From NCBI RefSeq assembly GCF_039555335.1, contig NC_092631.1, positions 5,299,501 to 5,363,500 on the forward strand: 64,000 nt of DNA. Reading direction: 5' to 3'. This document shows, in pieces, positions 47,802 through 59,238 of this stretch. The stretch's first letter is position 1. Each line of letters opens with the position of its first letter. The notes beneath the pieces were generated by a model. It was not told where the DNA came from. It did no database searches and worked only from the letters and a program-made list of their open reading frames with translations. The stretch is from Amphiura filiformis (lineage: Eukaryota > Echinodermata > Ophiuroidea > Amphilepidida > Amphiuridae). Made by a program: the position numbers and the translations under genes.

Positions 47802-48501
47802 AGACTACTGTGCACCAATGTTATCTATTTTGTTCAACTTTGTGGTTATATTGTAAACATTTCCGTCGTTGAATACTTTTTTCCATCCTCAAACACTCTC
47901 AAACTGTTGTTTTGGATAACATATTACAAATTCGGAATCCCCCTATGTGTAATAATTTTGCAATTCAATTAAAACTTAAATTTGATGATATTTATCTATA
48001 GAGTTCCTACCCTTTTCTGTATAGTGGTCAATGCACGAGGATTTGGTCACGCTTGATGGTCTTGGTATGTCGTGCCCATTGGTCACGTGCGTATTTATAA
48101 AAACTTATTTACAAATATAGTCGACGCATACTGGTACGTAGAACTGTCAATTTTGTCGTTAAAACACACATTTGTTAATTTTCTCTATCACCGATATTTC
48201 TCAATTTATGACATGTTTAGTTAGTAGCCTAGTACCGTAGCTAGCTAATTACAATATTTGTATTAGCGTGTAAAAAGGTAGCGTGACCACATTCAAACGA
48301 CATTTTACATGTAGCGTGACCTTAGGCACACTATACAGCGTGTTATCATGGTCATACGTTGGTTGCTGCTTCCACAAGAGGTATATGAACTTATAATTAT
48401 TGTTATTGTGACTTTTGGGTCACTGTTCACTGTTTACCATTTTCATTCGTTGAGTCAACTGAAATTGTAATTTTAATTATTCTTTTTATATTTTCTAACA
48501 G

Positions 48502-48720
48502 ATTTTAGATGAACTATATCCTCATATAATTACAATGGTGCCTAATAAAGACGTAAAGCGTAAACCAGATTGTCTGAAAGTCAAAGTGGGCTCTGCAGGA
48601 CTATACAACGCTCAAATTCAGTTCTTCAAAATGCTAGCATCCTGGGGATTCACCATGAAAGCATCTAATTCTTTATACGTGTCTCAAAGACCACAGTTTG
48701 ATTTTTTCTTTGCAAGATGA
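48502..48720 (+). CDS. gene copy B, last exon (72 residues plus stop)
   Basis: Acceptor TTTTCTAACAG, stop TGA at 48718-48720, phase 0. It encodes ILDELYPHII...KRKPDCLKVKVGSAGLYNAQIQFFKMLAS...RPQFDFFFAR. It is shorter than copy A by four residues, through in-frame deletions in two variable loops. In-frame indels and the conserved QIQFFKMLAS core argue for selection on both copies. Function unknown. Confidence 0.78.
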   Translation: MLDELYPHIITMVPNKDVKRKPDCLKVKVGSAGLYNAQIQFFKMLASWGFTMKASNSLYVSQRPQFDFFFAR

Positions 48721-48849
48721 CAATGGATCAACACCATGAAATAATTATTCTTTTTCTTTGTTTTGTAACTTTTGTTCATACCAGCATGCTTATTTTGGCC
48801 GCTGATAAAATGTTTGATGGTTTCTAACGTTGAATTATAGATGTTGGAT

Positions 48850-49225
48850 CAGAGGATGATTTGAGCACTTCCCAGCAAGTCTTGCGGTTAGCACAGCTGT
48901 GTGAGTGAACATGACACTACTGTCCGCCCACTGCATACACACGTGCATGGTTAAATTTGAATTTGGACAGATATATTTACAATAAAAACACCTTCAAAAA
49001 GTTGGTCGATTTCACATTTTATGTTATCTACAGAAGGTGTGAATTATCCTTCATGCATACATCACTTTAGATCTGAAATCGACCAAGTAATAATGACACA
49101 CGGGCAATTCTAAAACAATATCTTTTGCACAGAGTTCAATCGGATTTGAAAAGTAAAGTGGCAGTTGAAACTCTAGTGATAACACTTTTACAGTGCATGA
49201 TGGGGCTTCCTTAAATCATCCTCTG
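48850..49225. mobile_element. 376-bp hAT-like MITE, duplication ATGTTGGAT
   Basis: TIR CAGAGGATGATTT at both ends in inverse orientation. ATGTTGGAT lies directly outside each (48841-48849 and 49226-49234), that is 8 bp plus one chance base. CAG termini and an 8-bp duplication are hAT hallmarks. Confidence 0.87.
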
Positions 49226-49439
49226 ATGTTGGATTTAACCAGACGTAAAAGAAATAGGAATATTCTTCTGCTTTCTGCACATTTGTTTGACCTCGTAATA
49301 AAACCTCATTTGAACCCAGTCAGTGTTACCCATGCCTTACAAGCAGTGAAAACACAAAGACGTGGCAAATCAACAATGGACCTCCCAGTCCGCGCCAAAT
49401 ATCCTCGGGTTAAAAATGTTACGCCTAGTCAACAGAGGA

Positions 49440-49690
49440 ACACTTCATTGATCACTAGGATCCACAGCATGCTCATCTATCAGGGAAACAGTTCTTAAAC
49501 TCCAATACGTTTGTACATTCATTGAATGACCTTTGAAGATTTGGGTACAAAAACTCATATTCCACAACTTGAGGTCAAATTTTGCACTATGATTATGTAA
49601 TTGAGGTTATTGGACTATGCCATTGGGATGAGGTTCTTGTGGGCCATAGTGAATAAACTATCCAATACTTCCAAACAATATCCAACACTG
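49440..49690 (+). repeat. relic related to the 3' region of the LTR element at 7650-7830
   Basis: Shared blocks include GAATGACCTTTGAA, ACTTGAGGTCA and GCCATTGGGAT in the same order, plus AGGATCC...GCTCATC upstream. About 200 bp of alignable but clearly diverged sequence. An ORF just upstream (49193-49498) has no recognised domain. Confidence 0.65.
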
Positions 49691-50300
49691 GGATCTAAAG
49701 TTAAGTTGTCATATATTTTAATGAAGCCTACCAAAGCCGTGGCAAACGATTTACCCGCAGCGTTAGCAATATAAAATACTCACATAAAGAAAGTTCGCAC
49801 TTATGTAATCCGTCCTGCAACAAAACCTGATCTCGTTATGACAATTCGAATGAAAAGGTCGTGTGGATGGAGAATCTTGTTGGCTCCGTTTTGATACCAA
49901 ATTTGCTACCAAACACTCTAATTGAGATTGATACCAGCATAATATGAAATTTTGTGCATTTGTAAAAGTTGCAAATTAAACACGGACCACGCGGACCTGT
50001 AGAGGTGAATGGCAGAGCGCGACCATTGACATAGCCCGAAACAACTGCTTGGTCATATCGATCGCATCAAATATTTTTCGGGAAGAAACTGCAGCATTAA
50101 TTTGATGTTTAAAGGTATATATGAATATTAACTGTATATCATATATAACGTATTAACCCCAGACGGAGACAATGACACACAAGGCAACAGCAATTTTTGG
50201 CAATACTTATTGGCCATCAGGATAGACAATAATTTTATTTTCATAAACAAAGATTTCAGCCATTATATCATAAAGGGTTTGTACGCAACCCTGGAATGAA
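49691..50300. other. no recognised feature
   Basis: Intergenic, no supported ORFs or repeats. Confidence 0.45.
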
Positions 50301-50308
50301 ATCAGAAA

Positions 50309-51285
50309 GGATGGGATGCCAAGATAAAAGTAAAATACTCAACCCAATTTCTGTTCGACAGCAAACACCCAACTGAGGAATCATGAATCCCAAATCAAGC
50401 AAGTTCAAAAAGGGAAAAATCAAAAGGATGGGATTCCAAGATAAAAGTAAAAATACTCAACCCAATTTCTGTTCTCCAGCAAACACCCGACTGGAGAATC
50501 TGAATCCCAATCGCAAATTCAAAGGGGAACTCCAGAATAAGAGCAAAATGCTCAACCCAATTTCTATTCTACAGTAAGCATTACTGAGGAACGTGGAGCC
50601 CACAAATAACCCGACAAAGGGATTTTTATAATGGCCGAAACTTTCCACTCTATCAGCTTTTCATTATATAATTAGTGCATACAATTAATTGCTCCGAAGG
50701 CACATTCCTTGGAGTTAAGCCTCTAGGTAACAATACCTGGAAGCTACAATGACTGATATTAATATGAAATATAGAGATACAGGTGCATATAAGTGGAAGA
50801 TGCAAGATAAAAGAAAACAAACATCTCCTTGTTTAATACATGTATATAGCTTGTCCTCTAAGTATTTTTATGTAATTAAACATGACATGTTTAACTCTTG
50901 ATCGATAAGTCTGTCTTCTGTGAGGACTCCCTTCTATGTTTTTATGAAAACAGATCTGTTGTAATAATGCTATATGCTGCAGTTTTAATTTTTATGCTGC
51001 TGCTATATAGCATTATAATGAATTTTGACCGCGCATGTCGGGAGCTTATCATTTATTTGCTATGTTATATCAACAAGGATATTTGAGATTCCAAGATGAA
51101 AGCAAAATGCTCAACCCAATTTCTGTTCCACAGTAACACTATACTGAGGAATCAGAATCCCAAAGCAAATCCAGGGGAAAATTAATACAAATCCTCATGG
51201 GATTCCAAGATAAAAGTAAAAATACTCAACCCAATTTCTGTTCTACAGTGAATACCCGACTGAAGAATCTAAATCCCATAAAAAT
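50309..51285 (+). repeat. ~100-120-bp tandem repeat, five units, interrupted
   Basis: Units beginning near GGGATTCCAAGATAAAAGTA and containing CTCAACCCAATTTCTGTTC start at about 50309, 50426, 50528, 51088 and 51196. About 500 bp of unrelated sequence separates the third and fourth. Confidence 0.82.
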
Positions 51286-51364
51286 TTTCTTTACCCATAT
51301 GTGCTCAAATAGCATGCCTAAAGCATGCTATATATCATGCAACTATTTAATTTGTTTTCCTTAA

Positions 51365-52022
51365 GGGCTGGGGTATGAACGTTTGGACAGTATTTATTTT
51401 GGGAGATTAGAGCACATCAGACATATCGAATTGCATTCTGAATACGAAGAATGTCATTCTGATATCAAATAATTTTGATATTTTGAAATTCGCAATTTAA
51501 TACACATTTTATGGCAAATCATTAAAATTGATATTTTTGATATTTAACAGTACTTGAAGTAAACTTTATAAATCTGATGATTTATACTTAAAGTGTATGT
51601 AGGTGGGATGAAAAGCCGACGATCAATTGAAAATTTTGACCTTTCGTATTGAAGATATGGATTTTTTTCCCAAAACACCAAAAACAATTAGGTCTTTTTG
51701 GGAAAAAATCCATATCTTCAATATGAAAGGTCAAAATTTTCAATTGACCGTCGGCTTTTTCCTCCCTGCTACATACACTTTAAGAATATATCATTAGATT
51801 TATATAATTACTTCGAGGACTGTTATATATCAAAAATTTGAAAAATATCAAATTTTATAATTTGTCATAAAATTTGTATTATATTGTGATTTTAAAAAAT
51901 GAAAATTATTTCATATCAGAAAGACATGCTTCGTATTCAGAATGCAATTCGATAGGTCTGAGATGCTATTATGTCCCACAAAAAATACTGTCGAAACGCA
52001 ATAAACGCTCATTTTGGATCCC
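51365..52022. mobile_element. 658-bp foldback MITE flanked by TTAA, copy 2
   Basis: Near-identical to 34406-35060; TTAA at 51361-51364 and 52023-52026. The right TTAA is shared with the next element. Confidence 0.9.
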
Positions 52023-52026
52023 TTAA

Positions 52027-52509
52027 GGTTGGTCTGAACCCTGGAATTATGACAACTTTCGGGCCTCATAACTGCTAAATTATTAGTCTAAAGAATATAA
52101 AAGTATACATTTTTAGACTGGAAATGACTTGCTAAAAAAAATATTTGAAATTTGGGCGAAAATCAGGTTTTTATGATTTTTTTCAAAATTTTGCATTTTT
52201 GACCATTTTGGAAGCAAATTTCTCAAAGTTGGTCAAAATTCAAAAAATAAAAAACGGTCCCTAGATATTTTGTTTTGGTTTTTAAAAATTAATAAAAAAT
52301 TTTTTTTGCCCAAACAATTTTTTTATTACGTTGCACGAAAAAATTTGGGCCAAAAACCAAAAATGAGCATTTTGGCCCAAATTGGACCTCACAGATGAAT
52401 TCAGCAAGTCATTTCCAGTCTAAAAATGTATACTTTTATATTCTTTAGACTAATAATTTAGCAGTTATGAAGCCCGAAAGTTTCCATAATTCCAGGGGTA
52501 AGACCACCC
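52027..52509. mobile_element. 483-bp foldback MITE flanked by TTAA
   Basis: The termini GGTTGGTCTGAACCCTGGAA and its imperfect complement extend into ~110-bp arms (both arms contain TCTAAAGAATATAAAAGTAT). TTAA lies at 52023-52026 and 52510-52513. It sits back to back with the previous MITE. Confidence 0.88.
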
Positions 52510-52989
52510 TTAATTATGTAAGGAAAGTAGTACCTGTCTTTTTTAAAAAACAACCTATGATTTGCTTGAAATAAAATTATGTGCTTGCATTAACATTTTT
52601 GACAAACACATCGGCTCCCCTTTAATTGGGAGAGGTGGGTGGGAATTAAAATTTTTCGTCTATCCATTCTGGAAACCAATAATGTAATGAAAACAAATCA
52701 CCACGACGGTGACCAGCGCTGACGAGAGGGCAGCTCTCATTGGTCAACACACGATGCTGTCACGCATCTATGGCAACACCCGGGAAAACACAGACCCGAT
52801 CGGTATGAACCGGAATTGCTTCCGCGTAGGGTCAAATTTGTTTTCTTACTGTTTCACGTCAGAAAACTTTATTATGTATTTCAATTTTATATATATGCCA
52901 AAATATTTTTGGAATTTAGTGAAAAGGAAGACTGAAAAGTAGCAATTAGTAGGTTTTTAGCGGGTTCGCCGTCGGACAAGTTTAGAACT

Positions 52990-53030
52990 GTCAAGCTTTC
53001 GTCAGGAGTAGCTCTGACTTCTTCAGGACA
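52990..53030 (-). ncRNA. hammerhead-like motif (weak)
   Basis: On the minus strand CTGAAGA is followed by a 5-bp stem GTCAG/CTGAC and then GAAA, resembling the hammerhead ribozyme core CUGANGA-stem II-GAAA. There is one extra A before the stem, and no clear stem I and III pairing. May be coincidental or decayed. Confidence 0.2.
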
Positions 53031-53075
53031 AAGTACCTAAGAATGAGACATGTAGACCGCCCCTTGTCTACTGAT

Positions 53076-53269
53076 GACTCTGAAAAGAGCCGTTCAATGA
53101 AGACTGCCCCTTGTCTACAGAGAACTAGCAGATCTCGCCTATCTGCTAATATAAAGGTTTTGGTGGCTCTGAAAAGAGCCGTTTGCTGAAGACTGCCCCT
53201 TGTCTACAGAAACAAGCAGATCTCGCCTATCTGCTGAATTTGTAAGTTTTGGTGGCTCTGAAAAGAGCC
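53076..53269 (-). repeat. 89-bp tandem units, each with a histone-mRNA-type 3' stem-loop
   Basis: On the minus strand GGCTCTTTTCAGAGCC, the animal histone mRNA 3' stem-loop consensus, followed by ACC, occurs at 53165-53180 and 53254-53269. A one-mismatch version is at 53076-53091. Spacing is exactly 89 bp. Each unit also holds a GCAGAT...ATCTGC hairpin. No histone coding sequence lies upstream on that strand and no purine-rich downstream element is evident. Confidence 0.85.
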
Positions 53270-53747
53270 GTTTGCTGAAGACTGCCCCTTGCCCCTACTG
53301 AAAAGTAGGTTGAATAATTATCTATATAAAAATTACGTAGGTCCCCACTAGATATTTTTCAATCGTTTCTATTTCAAAATTTTCCACGTACTTGACTGTT
53401 ACTGGTAAAGCTGTCAACATGAATAATGGCTAATCATCTATTTCCGACTACTCTGGTTGCTGAATTTTATATAGGTTAATTGGATAAACAATATAGATCA
53501 AGTAACTCTACACATAGACTCTTCTCTCTAGGGTCTGTGCTCTAGATTTATTGGTAGGACGAACACTTTTCAAAATGAATTTACAAGGTGTACATCTCTG
53601 AAATGAAAATAGATGATCAATTTAAAAGCACATCATGTCGGGATTTTGTAATAAAGTAAAGTAATATATTGGTTATTATGTTGTCCCGGTAAGCTTGATG
53701 TCATCAGTTCATGCCTCTTGAACTCACCGTCCATTAAAATAATACCT
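53270..53747. other. no recognised feature
   Basis: This is where a histone coding region would lie for the minus-strand stem-loops; none is present. Confidence 0.5.
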
Positions 53748-53880
53748 AGGGATGAAATCAAAACTGGACAGGCGGTTGAACCCCGTTCCATTGTTTAGAA
53801 CAATATAACCCTGCTCCAACCGGACGGAACCACCCGGAATCGGCAGTCGACCGCAGGATGAGTTTTGATTTCATCCCCTT
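53748..53880. mobile_element. ~133-bp MITE
   Basis: AGGGATGAAATCAAAACT at the left is mirrored by AGTTTTGATTTCATCCCCT at the right. Confidence 0.75.
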
Positions 53881-53930
53881 ACAGGGTGTCGGAGTCCCTG
53901 AAAGAACTGTGTGGTCGTCGGAAACTTTAA

Positions 53931-55015
53931 TTGAATACCTGAGTGGAAGAAGGGCTCAACTCCATCAAGACGGTTTTTGAGATATTAAGAAAAAACTTAA
54001 TATTTGAAAAAGTTTTATAGACAGAATCTTTTCATCTTCAGGGGACCTTCAATGAGCATACATTATTACATACATTCGAAATTATATATGATGTTTCCAT
54101 GGCAACAGTATATGTCTTAATACGAGCTGGAGTCCCGGGGCTGGAGTTGGGCCCTTCTTCCACTAATATACCATGTATACTAGTGGAAGTGTAATAGTAT
54201 GTTTAAGTTAGGCTATATATTGTTTTTAAATTTTTTGTTCCCTAGGTTTTATGTTTTGTAAAGCGCCCAGAGGCTATTTGCGTTGGCCGCTATATTAAAT
54301 CTCTCATTATTATTATTATTATTATTACTGCAAGTGCCAGTTCCGTAAGCAGATGTGTTATAGCTACAGAAATGTGGTAATTATCCTTTAATTGCCCAAG
54401 TAGAAGCATGTAATATGTTAGCAAGAAAGTTTATTGTAGTGAAAGCAGATTTCACGGATGAACAAAATTCCTCTTTAACCCAATATTTGAAGAGCTTATT
54501 TCCAAACCGTGTTAAGTCCACAAACACATGTGTCTGATTTACCTGTGCGATATTGCTATGTGTTGTGATGCTATAGGTATTATAATTTCAGTTGAATTCA
54601 TCGTTACAAAGCAAACAGTGGATGGACGCACAGTAACAATACTGTGTGATGCCTTTGATTCCCAAATGAGAACAATAGTCTGCATATTGTTAACCAGCAT
54701 TGCTGTGGTAAATAATGGCTTGTTGATGGTACATATATTATTGTTGCTAATGTCAAACTTGTCAAAGTATAAATTGTGATTGTATCACACAAGTAAATGA
54801 GAAACTTGTGGTTGTGGAAATAAGCTCTTCATTTGTGGAAGAAGCGGCCAACTCCATAAAAACCATGATTAAGTGTACGTGGAAGACTATTTAGAGAGTT
54901 GATTTTGGCGTAACTTTCACACACAAGGAAGAACAGTCTGCTGGCAATAAAATGCTGGGTCTAACTCATTTTTATTTTAAAAAAAGTTGGACCCTTCTTC
55001 CACTTAGGTATTCAA
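53931..55015. mobile_element. 1.08-kb TIR element flanked by TTAA
   Basis: TTGAATACCTGAGTGGAAGA begins the left TIR and its near-complement ends the right. TTAA lies at 53927-53930 and 55016-55019. The word GTGGAAGAAG..C.CAACT recurs near both inner ends (about 54148 inverted and 54834), so the termini are doubled or another copy is nested. It contains a LINE 3' end. Confidence 0.8.
54230..54335 (+). mobile_element. LINE 3'-end fragment
   Basis: TGTAAAGCGCCCAGAGGC ... GCCGCTATATTAAAT followed by (ATT)n. This matches in style the 3' end of the LINE fragment at 16566-16623 (TGTAAAGCGC... GCGCTATATTAA). Confidence 0.65.
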
Positions 55016-55304
55016 TTAATGTGGGTGATTTAGTGCTCGTATCAAGCATGACCGAATTATTTATGATGTCCACAGCAAAACAACTTTTATATACTTTGTG
55101 AAAATTGACCGTTTCGTTCTTAAAATATAAGAATTTGACGAAAATACCTAATTTTGAGTCCGTTCCACGGATTCTAATAGACTATCGAACATTCTGTAAT
55201 GAGAGAAGCAGTTACCAGGGGACACTACCTTCTTAGGACCATCCACGTTGTACATTAGGAGCTACATTATCACCCCTGACCCCACCCTAAGTGATAAATG
55301 ATAT

Positions 55305-56708
55305 TCGCCAGAGAAGTGACGTACATAATCGGATTAGCCACCATAGCAATAGCTGAAAACAATTTTGAATATATCGCGCTCCGGATCGCGCTGGATTACT
55401 AGCAGGTTGCACCCAACGCTCTGCAGGGTCTATTGTTCTATTGTTTCCGATTAGAGCGCTGACATATTGGAAAATGTTGCCAATCAATATTCATGAGAGT
55501 GTACATTCAACGTCCAGTTTGCGAAATTGGGTGAGTTGTGTTTGGTAGGTGTGAAATACATATGACTGGGCGTTTTAATTACGAAACGAATAAAGGCATT
55601 GACATCGTCGAATGGCTGCCCAGTGCTGTTATGTGTTTAGTTATTATATAGGCCTAATAATTATTATTAAATGTATTCATCATTCCTTTCTTTTCCCTTC
55701 TCTGTACTTATTCTTTCCTAGGCCTACATTTTATCACTCCCTCGCTCTCATTGTCCCCTCTCACCCTCCCTCTCTCATTCCCATCATTTTCCTTATATAT
55801 TTCTATTTATCTACTTGTCTTTATTTATTATCCCTTCCTCCAGCCCTCTCTCATTCTCCATATCCCCTCCTCCCCTCTTCCTCCCTTCCCCCTCCCAAGA
55901 CTTCTCACAGAGGTGAATCTGTCCCTCCCCAACCCCCTCCCTCTTTGGGTACGCCACTATTTCTATACCAATCTCCTTCTTAAAATAAAATTAAATGGAA
56001 ATTTCTTAAAACAACCTTTATAGGCCTATACTTATACTTACATGTATACGTATATCGATTACCATTATAGTGTAATATAGATATATGGACTGGAAATGGC
56101 AGCCTTCATACATTCTAATGTGTAATCGATCACCAAGAGCATTCAATTTATTTAAATGAAACACCTATCGTCAGGTGGGTGGTAAAGATGATTGCATCGA
56201 CAGCTAAAGCCTCCTTATAGTCTTCAGACCCACACAAGCACACATTTGGGATACATTGAGTACAATGGTACCACTTTACACATGACTGCCCTTACACATG
56301 ACTGTAGTGTGGTCACTTATTGATACTCGCCTGTTGTGTAGAGCGTTAATATGATGCCGGATCAGTGACCAATTTAATGGCGGAACCCTTTATTCGAAAC
56401 AATGGTACCACTTTTATGAATAGCCTGTCGCAACTTCTAATCGGCATCAAACGAACAAAAGATTATATAATCTATTGCGACTCTATTTCTATTAAAAGCT
56501 CTTTGGTTGCACCCATCACCCGTGAAAGTCTGCAATCATAGATTGAATACAATACCGCTCTACTAATTTTACAGGTGCGAGTGATCAGCATGATATGGTT
56601 CAATGCAGAGGTACCACGTGAACGTACTAGTGCAGCGCGGTATAATCAAAAATAGTTTTGACCTATTGCTATGGTAGCTAATCCAATTATTACGTCACTT
56701 CGCCAGCG
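55305..56708. mobile_element. longer diverged relative of the 15111-15407 MITE
   Basis: The left end (CGCCAGAGAAGTGACGTA...ATAATCGGATTAGCCACCATA) and right end (TAGCTAATCCAATTATTACG...CGCCAGCG) match the termini of 15111-15407. The stretch 56520-56640 matches its interior in reverse complement. The rest is extra sequence including a CT-rich tract. Confidence 0.7.
55679..55985 (+). repeat. pyrimidine-rich low-complexity tract
   Basis: CT-rich run giving long, meaningless ORFs. Confidence 0.85.
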
Positions 56709-58080
56709 AATAAACCCATTGGCTCCTAGTATCCAATTTACAGGTGGCAATAACCTTTTCCCACAAAATATGGGTGCTGTTGAAGTGGCTCCATAGCCTA
56801 TAATGATTAGCTCTATAAGTACTGTATCTCTGCCAAATATGGCAATTTTAACCTGATTTGCACGATGGTTACGGCAATCTATTGGACTATGAGTTAATCG
56901 CAACATGATGATATGTTCCACTATGTTGCAGTTTAAATTTAGTGATTTACATTTTTTAATCACCTGAAGTCTGAAACTTAAGCGTATTAAACTGCTTGAA
57001 ATATGTCAGCATTCAGTTCCAACTTAAGGCAGCTGTTTTTTTTTATATGTTCAGATGTTTGTACTTTGTTATGTTTTTTATAAATACAAAGAATGAAAAT
57101 CCAGATTTGTAAACTCCAACTGCAATATTTTAAGGATTCTATTTCACTATTCCACTCGTGTTTGAAATTGAAAAGGAAAGAAAATCTTTGTTGTACCAGC
57201 AGGGTACACGCGCGCAACAACGCAACGCGTTGCGTATCGCGCAATTTGTTAACGCACAAATACGCTACGCATACGCGACGCTTATCTGCATGCGCGGCGC
57301 ATCTTATGGAAACACCACGGAAGCACAAAAACCTAGTGGTCAAATGGCTCCGTTTTAGCTGATAAAATGTGGGTTTTTAAAGTTCTTTCCCCGATTTAAA
57401 TATCAAGTTATGAATGGATTTCGCTCAAACTTCTCAAGAGGCCGTGGATTTACCCGATGCTTATGTAATGTAAGGTAGAAAAATAAAAATTGCCGCATTC
57501 TCCTGCGAGATTCGATGAAAGTCCAAAATGTGACCACTTTAAACTTCAACGGCCATTATTTCAATGTTCATTTTCTCGGTAAAATGACGATTTAGGTACA
57601 CGATAACTCAATAAATACAGCATCTATAGGTAAGCAAATATGATCATCGTAAAAAGCATGATTGACTCAAGAAACGGTTTTCTCATTTTTTATATATTTT
57701 GTTCGATTTCCGATTTTAGGCATCATTTTGTGCAAATAGGCGTTTGTGAATTTTAAAAGTTCAATTTGATGCCTTATATGGTCAATATCTCAAAAATAAG
57801 GCCAATATCAAAAAAATAAAAAAAATCGTTTTTGGAATGGAGCCTCAGGATTTTTTTGGAAAGAGTGTTTTTTGTTATGATGTACCTAACAAATATTGCC
57901 AAAAACTCACTTTTTGTGATTTTCTTCATAATTGTTGTTTTTACCCCAAATCTGTATTTATATTAAGATTTATTGATGTCTTGCCTTCATAAAATGTATA
58001 ATTTTATACATGTATGTCTTGCGCGAATAATTACAAAGTTATTGCAATTTACTACATGCATGTCTGAGAGTACACAGCCT
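56709..58080. other. no recognised gene; CpG-rich patch ~57205-57305
   Basis: Overlapping ORFs on both strands at 56987-57362 lack recognisable domains. The patch is dense in CGC/GCG words (CAACGCGTTGCG) and would favour spurious ORFs. Confidence 0.45.
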
Positions 58081-58082
58081 CC

Positions 58083-58294
58083 TAAGGCCTCGTATCTATA
58101 GGCTGTTCCCTTGTGGCGTGTGCCCTTGTTCCGTGTTTACTTTTTCCCATGTGACCTGCCACACAGACAACCTATGGATACGGCCATTAAGCAAAACAAA
58201 GGTTCGTTGTCTGTGTGGCAGGTCACATGGGAAAAAGTAAACACGGAACAAGGGCACACGCCACAAGGGAACAGCCTATGGATACGAGGCCTTA
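58083..58294. repeat. near-perfect palindrome, 89-bp arms, 34-bp loop
   Basis: 58083-58171 and 58206-58294 are reverse complements with only one or two mismatches. Termini TAAGGCCTCG / CGAGGCCTTA. Such high arm identity implies a recent or recently homogenised foldback element. Confidence 0.92.
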
Positions 58295-58799
58295 AGAAGT
58301 TACCATATGCCTTCTTGATTAATATGAGGTTATGGCTTTTTGGCAAAATAAAATAGCAAAAAGATACAGGACTTGTTTAACAATTTTTAAAAGTTGGGGA
58401 TTAACGGTGATATCTTGCTGAGTGCAAGTGCTGATAATAATCCTCTCCTAGGATTGATAATATTTATAATACCTTGTAGTATTTGTTTTAAATGATCTAC
58501 TCATAGGAACTTGACAACGCCCCATAATAGGAGAGGGTTACGGCTCGCACTACTCCCATCCCCAGTCTACACCAAGCTGGCACAAGGCCAATTTGTAGAC
58601 TTTTACGTCTTTCAGGAAATCCCATGCATTTCGTAAAACCCGCGTAACGGTACAATATTTGCTCAAGCGTTTTGGGTAACGTAAGAGACCTAGTGATTCC
58701 AGTGTCTAATACCACTAAGTTTATTATGTTTAATTTATAAAACCATTCAACTCAACTTGTTTCCAATCTACATACATTTGACACCTTTAATGTCCAGAG

Positions 58800-59095
58800 A
58801 CAAAAACAACAAATAAAGGGTATAACACGTTAAAAAAACGTCCACGACATATTTTTGAAAACTTGTTGCTAAACATAATTCATATGTTATTAACTGTTGA
58901 CAAAATATTTTGCAAAAATGGAATGTTGTGTCTTTTTTTAAAATAAATATTATGCCTTTTCATATAAAAGGTTTTAAAAATGTTTTCATGACCTTTACAA
59001 TACCCCGACATTTAAATGTTATTAAAATGTTTTGACCAAACCCAAAATGCGTTTATAACACATTAATAACATTTTGAAATATTCTTGTGATTGCG
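58800..59095. mobile_element. degraded relative of the 24803-25467 MITE
   Basis: It shares CCCGACATTTAAATGTTATT, TGTTGACAAAATATTTTGC and other words in the same order, but the termini are lost. Confidence 0.65.
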
Positions 59096-59238
59096 TGGTA
59101 AGCCTGGCTCTTTTAGCCACCAAGCTTAACGGCTTCAGGATATATTGTACGAAAATAATAGAATATTTCTTATTAACCATAACCCAACCCGCGGTATTTT
59201 TGTTATTGAAGGAGAGAAAAAGAACAAAGAAGTCACTT

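Larger units (their letters stand above)
44830..48501 (+). other. intron of gene copy B, 3.67 kb, mostly a foldback element
   Basis: Homologous to the 888-bp intron of copy A at its 3' end (GCGTGTAA-AAGG... and GTGACTGTTCA... words), but enlarged by the insertion at 45145-47801. Confidence 0.65.

Noticed and set aside
53270..53750. Histone gene upstream of the minus-strand stem-loops
   Set aside because: No histone-like sequence in any frame on either strand nearby.
55612..56023. Two overlapping plus-strand ORFs of 90-123 codons
   Set aside because: Pyrimidine tract artefact.
56987..57362. Opposed ORFs of 118 and 89 codons
   Set aside because: No domain, no splice or repeat evidence; the CpG-rich patch lacks stops by composition.
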